A stretch of 64,000 nt of DNA from JAUVPY01 sp034412795 (GCA_034412795.1 DAOUMD010000044.1:7731-71730), one strand, 5' to 3'; shown: positions 1 through 8,817, numbered from the stretch's first letter. Made by a program: numbers and translations. The notes: generated by a model from the letters alone, not told the origin.

Positions 1-417
1 AGTGAAGTGGACTACGCCCATCTGCAAGCATTATGTGTATTGCGCGCTTTCAGCGACGAAATGGTTCCCCCTATGCTGGCAGCCTATTTTGACGAACCTG
101 ATTACCTGAAATGGCAGTATCGTCGATACCGCCAGATACGACAGGCCTTGATTAGGACAACGTTGGTCAAATGGGATGAGCCATGCGGCGGTTACGTAAT
201 AGATGAAGCACTGCGACGCGTTCTTGAGCATCAGCTCTACGAGCGTGATCCGGAGATCTGGGAACGATCGCACACCGCGGCTCGCGATTTGTTCGACGCC
301 TGGCAAAAAGAATACCCCCGGACTGCTGTCCGCTGGGAAAAAGAGATGGCCTACCACGCTGGAAGGCTGACTCACGGCTCGCTCTGGATGCCCCAACAGG
401 AGGAGGGCGATGATTGA
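1..417 (+). CDS. C-terminal end of a gene cut by the window edge, STAND/winged-helix-like
   Basis: The frame is open at the first base, so this is the 3' end of a longer gene; the GTG at 7 is probably internal. The visible 136 residues are helical and charged. Their pattern (a DEALRRVL segment, then an A..LF..W segment, then E..YH..RL) resembles the winged-helix/linker part that follows the NTPase core in STAND proteins, and a similar pattern recurs in the next gene around residues 395-500. The stop overlaps the next start by 8 bases, which suggests translational coupling. The upstream part may be another STAND or effector protein, but it cannot be seen, so the function is an inference. Confidence 0.6.
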   Translation, partial: SEVDYAHLQALCVLRAFSDEMVPPMLAAYFDEPDYLKWQYRRYRQIRQALIRTTLVKWDEPCGGYVIDEALRRVLEHQLYERDPEIWERSHTAARDLFDAWQKEYPRTAVRWEKEMAYHAGRLTHGSLWMPQQEEGDD

Positions 418-3400
418 TTCACTCGCTTACCACGTGGCAGTCCGTTCAACCCCGGCCTTGGTCGGACGCAGGAGGATCATGGAGCAGATTCAAACTGCCG
501 TCGAGTCGGAGGGGGACGCTGTCGTATTTTACATACCCGGCGCTGGTGGCATTGGCAAGACTCGCTTGCTGACCGAAGTATTGCGGTTGTGCCAAGAGGG
601 CCTCTGGAGAAGCCGAGATAAGCCTTTGCTAGCGGCCGAGGACCCTGTGGACCTCTATCATACCCAAACTCACTCCTTGGAAGGTCTGGCGCGTGCGATG
701 GGTACCGTGATCGGACCGGGGATTCGAGATGAGTACTTCAAGTCTTACAGCGAGGAACTCGAGACCTTGGATCAGAGAAAGCCCGACTTGCGCTACGCGT
801 TGCCCGAAATCACCGAGCTGCGTGACCGGGTGACACAAACCCTTATCGAAGACTTCCGCGGGCTGGCCCAAAGCTATCGAGTAGTGATGGCCTTCGACAC
901 TGCTGAAATGTTGCTATACGAGACGGACGCCGTCCAACAGATACTGCGCCTGGGAGCGGAGGGGGTAGGAGTCCGCCACTGGCTGATCGAGCAACTGTTG
1001 CCGGGCGTGCCCAATGCTGTGTTCCTCGTCGCCGGTCGCCCCCGGTCTCAGTTACTTGAGGACCTGAGAACCAGCCTGCGCAGTCGTTTGCAGGTGATCG
1101 AGCTTGAGCGATTTAATGAGCAGGAAACACTGGACTACTTCGTCGAGGTAGCGGCGGCGGCTCGTGCCGACGACGAGCTAGACGTAGCCCAGCGCGTTGA
1201 AAACATCCCGGAGGATACCCGTAAGGTCATCCACTTGTTGGCCGATGGCCGGCCGATCTTGCTTTCTTTGGTGATGGACTTGGTCGCGCTGGCCCGGCGA
1301 TTGCCGGATGACCTCAAGATCTCCCTGAGCCAGGCGCGGAAGCTCACCTCCGGTGAATTGCAGACGATTCGTGCCAAACTCGAGTCCAGTGTCGTCAGCC
1401 AATTTCAACACGTTGGTTCGCCCGCCGACGAGGCCATCCGCAGTTTGGCCTTCGCCAGCAAGGGGATGGACCCCGTTCTGCTGGCGCGTGCGGCTGATAT
1501 GGAAGAAGAGGAAGCCAAACAGGTACTCAGTGCGCTGACTGGTTTGCGCTTCGATGGAAGGGACGGATGGCCTGAGGCCATCCAGGAGTTGCGGCCTTTA
1601 TCTTTTGTCAAAGTGCGCCCGGCGGACCAACGTGTGTTCCTGCACGACGAGATGTACGCACTGATGGACCGCCACGTGCTTAGCCGGTTGCCCGAGGCTG
1701 ACGTCAAGCGCACCCAGCGTGCTATCCTGGCCCATTATGCCCAATTACTGGAGGAGACAAGGGGAAGGATCGAAGCCTTGCAGCCGTCTGTCCGTGAAGA
1801 GATCACGCCTGATCGGCGTATCATCACCGTGCCACGTCCGGCCATGCCACCTGATCTCCTCGAAGAGCGGGCTAAGGCAGAAATATACCTGGACTATCTA
1901 CGATCCGAAGAAGTCCATTACTTGTTGCGCTATAACGCGCTAGAGGGGTTTCAAGCTTATTGTCGCTACGCAGAGGTGGCTTATGAACAGAGCGATATCG
2001 AACTGGACATGCAGTTGCGTGATGAGTTGCTGGCGTTCATCAATATGCCGGAGCACGAGGGCTTGTCCACTATTGATGAATTGTCCCACGCTGAGGTAGA
2101 TCTGGACGCGGGCGTTCGATGGATTAAACGCAATAGTCGATTTGGTCGCAACCCTGGTGTGGCAGTGAAGATTGCCAATCGTCTGCGGAGAGAAGCACCA
2201 GATTTGGTTGAGCGGGGAGGGGAACTTGGTGCGGCGTGTCTGGATGTTTGGGAAGGTTATGCACATGCCTATTGGGGAGAGAATTATGATCGGGCCGAAC
2301 AGTTGCTGCGGCGCGCCATTGAATCGCTGGGCAGTGCACAGCCTACGGACGAATTTCATCAATGGCAGAGGGATCTGGAACTGGCCAGTGCCTACAATGG
2401 TCTGGGATATCTGCTGGGGCTACGCGGCCGCCATTACCAGGCAGTGGTGGCTTATAAATTTGCTCTGCCACTGTGGCGTAAGCTGGGTAAAGGATACGAG
2501 GCTGAGCACGCCAATACCCTGAACAACATGAGTTCGGCGCTGGCTGGGTCTGGCGATTTTGATGACGCCATCCGAAAGTGCAAAGCCGGGCTCGAACTGC
2601 GGCTCCGGCAGGGGGCGCGCTATCCCATCGCCCTGAGCTACAACACACTAGGGGTGATTCAAATCCTCAATAACCAACCACATCGGGCGCGCTCCAATTG
2701 CGAACGCGCGCTGGCCATCTTCCGCGAACTGGAAATGATGCGTGGTATCGGCATGGCCAACGTCGCGCTGGCCGAAGCTATTCGTCGTATGGGGGCGGTG
2801 GACGAAATGTATTTCCCGGAAGAGCAGGTCGACCTTATGCGTCAGGCCCTCCAACACGCGCGTGAGGCGGTTTCTATTTTTGGCCCCTACCGGGACTGGC
2901 CGGACGTCGAGCGTGATGAACCTCTGGTCTCGGAGCCTTCACGCTTAGTGGATGCGTTAATCGAGTTGGGTTGTGCACATCGAGACTGGGCATACCTATG
3001 GCCGCACTATGCACCAAACCCTGATGACCCAACTTGTGATGAACTGGTAGAGAATGGGGAGCAAGCCCTGCGTGAAGCAGCCCGAGTTGCCGAGTCACAA
3101 CAGCCTCACCGTGCCGTGGATGCGCTGGTCAATCTGGCCTGGCTGAAGTATTACGTTGAAGATCTTGCCGGCGTCGATGTGGTCCTGAACGAGGTGCAGG
3201 CCAAAGTCGGCGACGACTATCTGATTACCGAAGGGACCGGTCTGCCGACAGAGGAATTGGATCGGCCTTGGTACTGGGTACAGTTAGGCAAGTTGTACGT
3301 GCTGAGAGGGCACATTGCTTTTAATCGCTACCACGAAGAGAGGCACGGCGATCTGGAGCAGGCTTATGCTGCATTGAAAGAGTCGGCCACAATGTATACG

Positions 3401-3610
3401 TTAGCCCTGGCATACTATGATCTATTTGGACAGGGCCAAGCGTTCCGTGATATGAAGCGTGCTGAGGATCGTATCGATGACCGGTTCAGAGGGTTGAACC
3501 TTGAGGAATTGGGCGTCATCACCGAGGCTGTTCAAACCACGGCCGATGCATATCGGCTGGGACAAACGCGTCTGGTGACGCTGATGGACAAATGGTTCGG
3601 GCCGGTGTGA
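410..3610 (+). CDS. STAND-type P-loop NTPase with TPR repeats
   Basis: A 1066-residue protein. The Walker A motif GAGGIGKT lies at residues 44-51 and a Walker B-like VVMAFD near 158-163. A helical winged-helix-like part follows to about residue 520, then TPR-like helices (roughly 590-850) with repeated A..Y..LG/LA..AL patterns. Known members of this class (NB-ARC/NACHT-TPR) act as NTP-dependent switches in bacterial signalling, conflict systems and some radical-SAM peptide systems. The GTG of the next gene overlaps the stop (GTGA), so it lies in one operon with the GNAT and radical SAM genes. No effector domain is seen within it. The STAND assignment is firm; what it senses is unknown. Confidence 0.8.
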   Translation: MIDSLAYHVAVRSTPALVGRRRIMEQIQTAVESEGDAVVFYIPGAGGIGKTRLLTEVLRLCQEGLWRSRDKPLLAAEDPVDLYHTQTHSLEGLARAMGTVIGPGIRDEYFKSYSEELETLDQRKPDLRYALPEITELRDRVTQTLIEDFRGLAQSYRVVMAFDTAEMLLYETDAVQQILRLGAEGVGVRHWLIEQLLPGVPNAVFLVAGRPRSQLLEDLRTSLRSRLQVIELERFNEQETLDYFVEVAAAARADDELDVAQRVENIPEDTRKVIHLLADGRPILLSLVMDLVALARRLPDDLKISLSQARKLTSGELQTIRAKLESSVVSQFQHVGSPADEAIRSLAFASKGMDPVLLARAADMEEEEAKQVLSALTGLRFDGRDGWPEAIQELRPLSFVKVRPADQRVFLHDEMYALMDRHVLSRLPEADVKRTQRAILAHYAQLLEETRGRIEALQPSVREEITPDRRIITVPRPAMPPDLLEERAKAEIYLDYLRSEEVHYLLRYNALEGFQAYCRYAEVAYEQSDIELDMQLRDELLAFINMPEHEGLSTIDELSHAEVDLDAGVRWIKRNSRFGRNPGVAVKIANRLRREAPDLVERGGELGAACLDVWEGYAHAYWGENYDRAEQLLRRAIESLGSAQPTDEFHQWQRDLELASAYNGLGYLLGLRGRHYQAVVAYKFALPLWRKLGKGYEAEHANTLNNMSSALAGSGDFDDAIRKCKAGLELRLRQGARYPIALSYNTLGVIQILNNQPHRARSNCERALAIFRELEMMRGIGMANVALAEAIRRMGAVDEMYFPEEQVDLMRQALQHAREAVSIFGPYRDWPDVERDEPLVSEPSRLVDALIELGCAHRDWAYLWPHYAPNPDDPTCDELVENGEQALREAARVAESQQPHRAVDALVNLAWLKYYVEDLAGVDVVLNEVQAKVGDDYLITEGTGLPTEELDRPWYWVQLGKLYVLRGHIAFNRYHEERHGDLEQAYAALKESATMYTLALAYYDLFGQGQAFRDMKRAEDRIDDRFRGLNLEELGVITEAVQTTADAYRLGQTRLVTLMDKWFGPV

Positions 3611-4137
3611 GAGTCAGATGGGGACGATTGATACGCCCTTTCGCCGCTGGCGACCAGACGAGTTTGATTACTACCATTGATACGGTCTGCGGTGAAAGCC
3701 GCTGGATGAGCACCCGTCGCTTTGAGCCAACCCCAGCCTGGACCCACGCGCTTGTTCAACCCGACTGTCCCCGGCACCTTTTGTTGGTGGTTGGAGTCGA
3801 TGAGGCTATTATGGGTTGGTGCCGACTGTTTCCGACCGATCTATGCAATGGGGCTCCACCCCAAGTGAGCTTGGGGATAGGGCTGCTTCAACCATATCGT
3901 GATATGGGCATCGGTACGGCTCTCGCCCGCGAAGCATTAGAATGGGCTTCGTTGAACGAAGTGCAGAGTGTGATCCTCTCTACTCGACCAGACAACACGC
4001 GTGCGATTCACGTGTTCAAAAAATGTGGGTTCAGCATAACAGGATACATGTCAGGCAATCTGTTGGCGATGCAGTGGGAGTCGTGCTTTTTACATAATGG
4101 AGCAAGTGATTATCACCTAAGGAGAAAGCATCTGTGA
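3607..4137 (+). CDS. GNAT family N-acetyltransferase
   Basis: About 176 residues from GTG 3607, which overlaps the previous stop as GTGA; an ATG five codons earlier is also open. The protein begins with the usual beta strand followed by a basic patch (LIRPFAAGD). It has the acetyl-CoA pyrophosphate-binding motif YRDMGIGTAL near residue 100 and the late N..A...F.K.GF segment typical of GNAT enzymes. Members transfer an acetyl group to amines of small molecules, peptides or protein N-termini. Its position between a STAND NTPase and a radical SAM/SPASM enzyme suggests that it modifies the product of the latter or a toxin in the same system; that is inference. Confidence 0.8.
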   Translation: MRVRWGRLIRPFAAGDQTSLITTIDTVCGESRWMSTRRFEPTPAWTHALVQPDCPRHLLLVVGVDEAIMGWCRLFPTDLCNGAPPQVSLGIGLLQPYRDMGIGTALAREALEWASLNEVQSVILSTRPDNTRAIHVFKKCGFSITGYMSGNLLAMQWESCFLHNGASDYHLRRKHL

Positions 4138-5639
4138 TCGACAAATCTGATGTCTCTCAGATCCTTTGGGATGCCAATGATCAGCAATCTGAGCAAGATT
4201 GTGCCTGCACTGCTCAAGATGTGGAACCCAGGTTGTTGAACGCGGTACCGGGTGAACGAGCGGAAGACGATTGCGCCTGTCCAGATACCAGCTTTGCGCG
4301 CGTCGCCCCACCGCTAACAGAGGCAGAAACCACCAACTGGCAGGTCGCTCCTTCCCTTCATCGTGCACCCTTACCAGACAGGCACGAGCTTGTTTTTAAC
4401 TACCTCAGCTCGACCGGAGTGGTGGTGCTAAACGAGCCCGCGCGTGCTGTCCTGGATTCTTTCACTTACCCCCGTATGTTGAATGGCACAGCTTCACGCC
4501 AACTGGCCGCTCTACGACTGCTTCAACCCGTGGACTTCGTCAGGTCGCCCGTTGATTCGCAACCGCATACACTGACTGCTTGGCTGCACATAACCAACAT
4601 CTGCAATCTGCGTTGCGCCTACTGCTATCTGGCTAAGACCGACGAGACGATGAATGAAGCGACGGGGCGAGCAGCGTTGGAGGCCATCTGCCGATCGGCG
4701 ATACGTCACGACTTTCAGGCGATAAAGTTGAAATATGCTGGTGGTGAACCTACTCTCAATTTTCAGTTGATTCGTGCTCTTCACGAGCAGGCCATAGCGT
4801 TGACAAATGAGGCTGAATTAGGTCTACGCGAGGTGGTGCTGAGTAATGGCGTTGCACTAAGCGGTCGGATGCTGGATTATATGCGCGATAGCGGCATGCG
4901 CCTGATGATCTCCCTCGATGGTGTCGGCGCAGGCCACGATGCGCAACGAGCCTTCCCTGATGGACGCGGCAGCTTTGACCGGGTTGTACGTGGTGTGGAC
5001 CGGGCCCTGAATCGGGGCCTGCGACCCTATCTTTCTATCACGGTCACGGGGTACAACGCCGGAGGCATTGCTGATGCCGTGGCATTTGCCCTGGACCGAG
5101 ATTTGCTCTTTAACCTCAATTTCTATCGCGACAGCGACAATTGCCACAAGAGAGCAGAGATGGCAGTTGAGGACGAGCGCTTGATTGCGGGCATGCGTGC
5201 TGCTTTTTCGATTATCGAAGAAAGGCTGCCTCGTCAGAGCTTAATCGCTGGCCTTTTGGACCGGGCCAGCTTTGGCGCTCTACATGATCGTGCCTGTGGA
5301 GCCGGTCGTAACTATCTGGTGATTGATCATCACGGGCGCGTCGCGCGCTGCCAGATGGAGATCGGGCGGACAATCACGGATGTGTTCGCGGACGACCCGC
5401 TGTCGGCCGTTCAGGGGGAGGCAACCGGGTTTCAAAACGTGGCGGTGGACGAGAAAGAAGCGTGCCGTGATTGCCCCTGGCGCTATTGGTGTGCTAGTGG
5501 ATGTCCTCTACTCACCTACCGGGTTACAGGACGCAGCGATTTCAAATTGCCCTACTGCAACGTGTATCGTGCCCTGTTTCCCGACGTACTCAGATTGGAG
5601 GGCCTGCGTTTGTTGAAATGGAAATCGTCACTCGTGTGA
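4134..5639 (+). CDS. Radical SAM/SPASM peptide maturase-like enzyme with duplicated DCAC motif
   Basis: A 501-residue protein with GTG start and a good Shine-Dalgarno (AAGGAG, 4119-4124), overlapping the GNAT stop by 4 bases. The radical SAM cluster motif is C157-x3-C161-x2-C164, with GGEP at 203-206 for SAM binding. The C-terminal half has a complete seven-cysteine SPASM pattern: C388-x13-G-x4-C406, then C444-x2-C447-x5-C453-x3-C457-x17-C475. This indicates two auxiliary Fe-S clusters, as in peptide cyclases and anaerobic sulfatase maturases. Residues 83-135 look like the short N-terminal domain often found ahead of such cores. The first 60 residues carry two copies of an acidic DCAC motif (22-25 and 46-49). 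No separate precursor peptide gene was recognised nearby. Confidence 0.85.
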   Translation: MIDKSDVSQILWDANDQQSEQDCACTAQDVEPRLLNAVPGERAEDDCACPDTSFARVAPPLTEAETTNWQVAPSLHRAPLPDRHELVFNYLSSTGVVVLNEPARAVLDSFTYPRMLNGTASRQLAALRLLQPVDFVRSPVDSQPHTLTAWLHITNICNLRCAYCYLAKTDETMNEATGRAALEAICRSAIRHDFQAIKLKYAGGEPTLNFQLIRALHEQAIALTNEAELGLREVVLSNGVALSGRMLDYMRDSGMRLMISLDGVGAGHDAQRAFPDGRGSFDRVVRGVDRALNRGLRPYLSITVTGYNAGGIADAVAFALDRDLLFNLNFYRDSDNCHKRAEMAVEDERLIAGMRAAFSIIEERLPRQSLIAGLLDRASFGALHDRACGAGRNYLVIDHHGRVARCQMEIGRTITDVFADDPLSAVQGEATGFQNVAVDEKEACRDCPWRYWCASGCPLLTYRVTGRSDFKLPYCNVYRALFPDVLRLEGLRLLKWKSSLV

Positions 5640-5670
5640 AATATCGTTACTACACGCGGAATAGGATGCC

Positions 5671-5713
5671 GAGGGGGAAGGTTAAGACCTTCCCCCTCTT
5701 TCTCTTTCCTTTT
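5671..5713 (+). terminator. Rho-independent terminator after the radical SAM gene
   Basis: A perfect 12-bp stem (5671-5682 with 5687-5698, GAGGGGGAAGGT and its complement) with a four-base loop, followed by a T-rich run (TTTCTCTTTCCTTTT). It lies 32 bases after the radical SAM stop and separates the STAND/GNAT/rSAM transcript from the SPFH genes. A weak promoter-like pair may follow near 5776-5806 (TTGTGC and TATGCT, 19-base spacer), but it is not convincing. Confidence 0.85.
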
Positions 5714-5893
5714 GTGTGTGAGGTTACAGTGAGGTTTGGGTGACAATGTGGCGATGTTATGGTTAGCTAACATTGATGATTGTGCGAAGTAGTGGTCCAG
5801 AAAATATGCTATAGTTAGGTTAGATTTCGGATCAACAACTATACCCTTAAGCGCGTTGGCCTAAGTGCCACCGCCGAAAAAAGGAGGATTACA

Positions 5894-6118
5894 ATGGAAC
5901 CGTTGGAGTTTGAGCTAATTCTGAGTTTGGTGTTCGGTTTGGTTATCGCTGGCTTGCGAATGCGGCCTCAACTCATTCCTCTCTCAATCTTTGACGAAGG
6001 ACATGGCCGTGATTCATCAGGACTCCATCGCACAGGCTCGGCGCGATGTGGTCGTCCCTTAGAATCGTACCGATTAGCGATGCATGAGAAGGAGAACAGA
6101 CTATGGAAAATTCAATAA
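5894..6118 (+). CDS. Small membrane peptide ahead of the SPFH gene
   Basis: 74 residues. The start is preceded by a very strong Shine-Dalgarno (AAGGAGG, 5881-5887). Residues 5-22 (ELILSLVFGLVIAGLRM) form one likely membrane helix; the rest is basic and polar with a single cysteine. The stop overlaps the start of the SPFH gene by 16 bases, so the two are probably co-translated. No family was recognised. It could be a small partner that holds the SPFH protein in the membrane, or a leader peptide; both are guesses. Confidence 0.5.
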   Translation: MEPLEFELILSLVFGLVIAGLRMRPQLIPLSIFDEGHGRDSSGLHRTGSARCGRPLESYRLAMHEKENRLWKIQ

Positions 6119-7197
6119 GCTTCTGGAAAAAGTTAGGCGTAGGGAAACTGATGGACATCTTCTGGCATCTGATCAGTGGCCCTATCTACGAACCTCCGCC
6201 CGTTGGTGAAAATCTGTTTTCTCCCCCCTTCACGCTGTCTCGTGGTCTTTTGGGCTTAGCCGGGCTGCTCGCCGTGCCCAATACGGGCCGCGTGGTTGTG
6301 CGGGGCCAGCGCGGATTCTGTCGAACTTTTGGCCCTGGTGTTCATAGCTTGCATACCTGCCCATCTGGCCGGCTGTGCGGCCAACTGGTGGATATGTCCC
6401 AACACAGCCTTGAGGTCGGTCTGGATAACCTCAACACGGTAGACTTGGCCCAAGTCTCCTTGCTCATTAACGTGGAATTCAAGGTTGACGATCCGCAGGC
6501 AATCATCCAGATCGCTTCTCCGCTTCAATCACTGACTCGAATGGCTGAGAGTGCCGCTCGGCGGGTGATTGAAGCCTTGCTTCACCGCTCTTTATTCGGG
6601 GATGCGAACGTTTCACAAGTGTCCAGTAAGTCCACCCTCGAACGTCAAATTCGCCTGACTTTGCTTGCCGAGCCGGCTCTCAAAGGACTACGCATTCTCA
6701 GCATAAAGATTGTCAAAGTCGAAGGAGACCCGGACCATCTCCGTCTCGCGGCCCAGGCAATACTGGCAGAGCGGAAACTCTTGGCTGAGGAGGCTGACCT
6801 TCAGGCTCGTCGCCTATTAGCCAACGACCAGCGCGAATTAGTCCTGTTCGAGGCCCAGACAGAACGGATGGCAGCCTTCATAAAAGGAGGGGTTGCGGTC
6901 GACGACGCCCGGCGCCAGACTGACATCTTCAACCTCGAGAATGCCCACCGCGAATACGAGCGCATGATGGTGGAGACGAAACTGGCTCACGAACGAGCAC
7001 TGGCCCGCATTGGGGCGCTGGGGCAGGCTGTATCCGCTTTAGCTGATCCTCGCCATCTGGCCGTCGCCAACGCCACCTACGGTCACAACGGTTACACGGA
7101 CGGACGTGATCAAGCCTTAGCTCAGGTCATTGATAACTTGGTCGAGCAGGATGCAGTCGGCGCCCCGACCAGTTCAAACGGCCATTCCAGCCAGTGA
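6103..7197 (+). CDS. SPFH/Band 7 (stomatin-like) domain protein
   Basis: 364 residues, with AAGGAG (6088-6093) correctly spaced before ATG 6103. After an amphipathic N-terminus there is a short apolar stretch near residues 47-62 and then an SPFH-type beta domain (the ...GRVVVRG.. start and the VSLLINVEFKVDDPQA segment around residues 125-140). A long A/E/R-rich helix (about 215-300) of the type that makes these proteins oligomerise into rings on membranes comes next. The tail is polar. SPFH proteins scaffold membrane microdomains and often partner with proteases or NTPases. Here it follows a conflict- or RiPP-like operon and precedes an unknown gene with 42 bases between them. Confidence 0.75.
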   Translation: MENSISFWKKLGVGKLMDIFWHLISGPIYEPPPVGENLFSPPFTLSRGLLGLAGLLAVPNTGRVVVRGQRGFCRTFGPGVHSLHTCPSGRLCGQLVDMSQHSLEVGLDNLNTVDLAQVSLLINVEFKVDDPQAIIQIASPLQSLTRMAESAARRVIEALLHRSLFGDANVSQVSSKSTLERQIRLTLLAEPALKGLRILSIKIVKVEGDPDHLRLAAQAILAERKLLAEEADLQARRLLANDQRELVLFEAQTERMAAFIKGGVAVDDARRQTDIFNLENAHREYERMMVETKLAHERALARIGALGQAVSALADPRHLAVANATYGHNGYTDGRDQALAQVIDNLVEQDAVGAPTSSNGHSSQ

Positions 7198-7239
7198 GAG
7201 AGTGCAACTCGTGGACGGCCGGTCATAGGGAGCATCATA

Positions 7240-8382
7240 ATGGATTTACACATCCACCTTGTGCGGCAAGAATCTCGGTTAGAAGGGCAACCACTGCCCC
7301 CTGAGAGTGACGAATCAGGCTACCACGCCATTTTCGCATTTGAGTTGTTGCGACGCCCCTACAACGAGTTCCACGCTCGGGCCCGGAATCCCATGATGGC
7401 TGCGCCCCTGTTTGAGGCCTGGGACAGGCAGATTCACTTTATTGAGAGTCTTCACCTACCTGGTTCAATTCCCTCCTGCAATCCCGTGTTCGAGTTGCGC
7501 TTCATCGCTTACCCCGATCGAAACCAGGTGGACCTGTTTCTATTAGGCAAGGCGTTTGCCCAGACTTCTGACCAGGCTCGATCCCAGGCTCTGGTTCTGG
7601 GCCATGAGGTGTTTAGCCTGTTTCCCTTTGATTTTATCTTGCACCCGTTGTCGAACCGAGTTGACTTTGAGAGAGCTTATCGATCCGAATGGATTGCCAA
7701 CCTAAAGCGCTTTGAGCAGATAGTCGAGGTTCGACGCTTTGAACGATTGGTATCTTGCTCAGATCATGGCGATGGACTCAATCCAATCTACCTCACTCAC
7801 AACTGGGAGTGGCACCTGCAGAGTATGGAACAAGTGTGGTGTGCCCTACCGAAGTATCAGCAACCTTTGATGTTCATCGTCAACCTCTCACCCACCCTCT
7901 GGAATCGCGCGGATTACGTCTATTTGAACGAACTGGAACACTTAATCAATGAGGGAGCGATTCCTGCTGCTCTGGCTCCGGAGGTTGACTCTGCCCTGAA
8001 TCTGTATCGTCTATTACTGCATCGGACGCCTCGACCCTTTACAATGCGCATAGTATTGGTGGGGATATCTGCCGCACCTCGTGGTTTAGCCAACGCAGTT
8101 GGAGCTGGCCTTTGCCTGCCTTCACTTCAGATAGGACCCAACGAAACGACGCCGACCGCGCACTACACTCTAACCCAACCTGGAGACTCAACGGATTTGT
8201 CCCTGGCCAGACTTAACCTGGCGCAACTGAGTCAATGTGAATGGGGTAGCGATCTGGTAGGCATCCCTATTCGGCGATTGCGGTATGCGGTCAATGCCAG
8301 GCAGGCGCAGGCAGTCTTTCGGATTCCGATCCCTCCGGAGGCTGGATTCCCTGATATCTTTCTGGGCCGGGAGGTCATTTGA
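7240..8382 (+). CDS. Unknown 380-residue protein, co-transcribed with the SPFH gene
   Basis: No family can be named with confidence. The protein is soluble, mixed alpha/beta and rich in aromatic residues. Its last part (A..AQAVFRIPIPPEAGFPDI) has the look of the segment that leads into the ATPase core of some HerA/FtsK-like proteins, but no Walker motif is present here. It could therefore be the N-terminal half of a split system, or unrelated. A GGGAG (7227-7231) precedes ATG 7240. The gene is followed directly by a MITE-like element and then by a strong terminator at 8512, so it ends the operon. Confidence 0.6.
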   Translation: MDLHIHLVRQESRLEGQPLPPESDESGYHAIFAFELLRRPYNEFHARARNPMMAAPLFEAWDRQIHFIESLHLPGSIPSCNPVFELRFIAYPDRNQVDLFLLGKAFAQTSDQARSQALVLGHEVFSLFPFDFILHPLSNRVDFERAYRSEWIANLKRFEQIVEVRRFERLVSCSDHGDGLNPIYLTHNWEWHLQSMEQVWCALPKYQQPLMFIVNLSPTLWNRADYVYLNELEHLINEGAIPAALAPEVDSALNLYRLLLHRTPRPFTMRIVLVGISAAPRGLANAVGAGLCLPSLQIGPNETTPTAHYTLTQPGDSTDLSLARLNLAQLSQCEWGSDLVGIPIRRLRYAVNARQAQAVFRIPIPPEAGFPDIFLGREVI

Positions 8383-8385
8383 GAG

Positions 8386-8477
8386 GTATCTTCTCAATAA
8401 TTCGGGGTAGGGGCAGTGCCTTGCGCCTGCCCGACAGGGCGACCACAAGGGATCGCCCCTACATTTTGAGAAGATAC
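8386..8477. mobile_element. MITE-like element with 8-bp target duplication (copy 1)
   Basis: A 92-bp element with perfect 12-bp terminal inverted repeats GTATCTTCTCAA / TTGAGAAGATAC. Both sides carry the same 8 bases, TTTGAGAG (8378-8385 and 8478-8485), which is a clean target-site duplication. The left copy overlaps the stop of the unknown gene. The interior carries a nested inverted repeat (GTAGGGGC ... GCCCCTAC). A second copy with the same ends and its own duplication lies at 57142-57213. There is no coding capacity, so it must have been moved by a transposase in trans. Confidence 0.85.
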
Positions 8478-8511
8478 TTTGAGAGTAGGGTGCATTCAAT
8501 TTCAGTTGTAC

Positions 8512-8570
8512 GCGCAGGCATACCTACCCTGCCGGTAGGCACGGGCAGGTATGCCTGCGCTTTTCTTTTT
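8512..8570 (+). terminator. Strong Rho-independent terminator of the SPFH operon
   Basis: 14-bp perfect arms (8512-8525 GCGCAGGCATACCT and 8547-8560), with a further partly paired inner part, followed by TTTTCTTTTT. It lies about 130 bases after the stop of the 380-residue gene; the distance is explained by the 92-bp element inserted between them. Confidence 0.8.
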
Positions 8571-8582
8571 GTACAGGCCTTT

Positions 8583-8611
8583 TTGCCTGAGCCCTGTGTC
8601 TGAGATATAAT
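8583..8611 (+). promoter_or_regulatory. Sigma-70-type promoter
   Basis: TTGCCT (8583-8588), a 17-base spacer and a perfect TATAAT (8606-8611). It faces the glycosyltransferase operon starting at 8966. The leader of about 350 bases would contain the two inverted-repeat elements at 8703-8790 and 8818-8906. Confidence 0.6.
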
Positions 8612-8702
8612 AACCCACAGGAACATTCTATTCTTATGTCCCCTTCGCCATTAAGTGGAGGGGGCTTTCCATATAATGTATGCTCACGCGTTCTACACGT
8701 GG

Positions 8703-8790
8703 TTAGGCTTTTCCAAGAATTAAATTGCGCAAACGTCCCGCCAAGCCTCGTTGAAACAAAGCCAGACAAGTGATGCCTGGAAAAGCCTAA
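8703..8790. repeat. Inverted-repeat element of 88 bp
   Basis: 13-bp perfect terminal inverted repeats TTAGGCTTTTCCA / TGGAAAAGCCTAA around an interior of 62 bases with no reading frame. No target duplication is visible. It may be a MITE or a REP-like palindrome; in RNA it would fold into a long hairpin in the leader of the glycosyltransferase operon. Confidence 0.6.
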
Positions 8791-8817
8791 GGGTTCATAA
8801 AAGAATAATTTCCCGTG

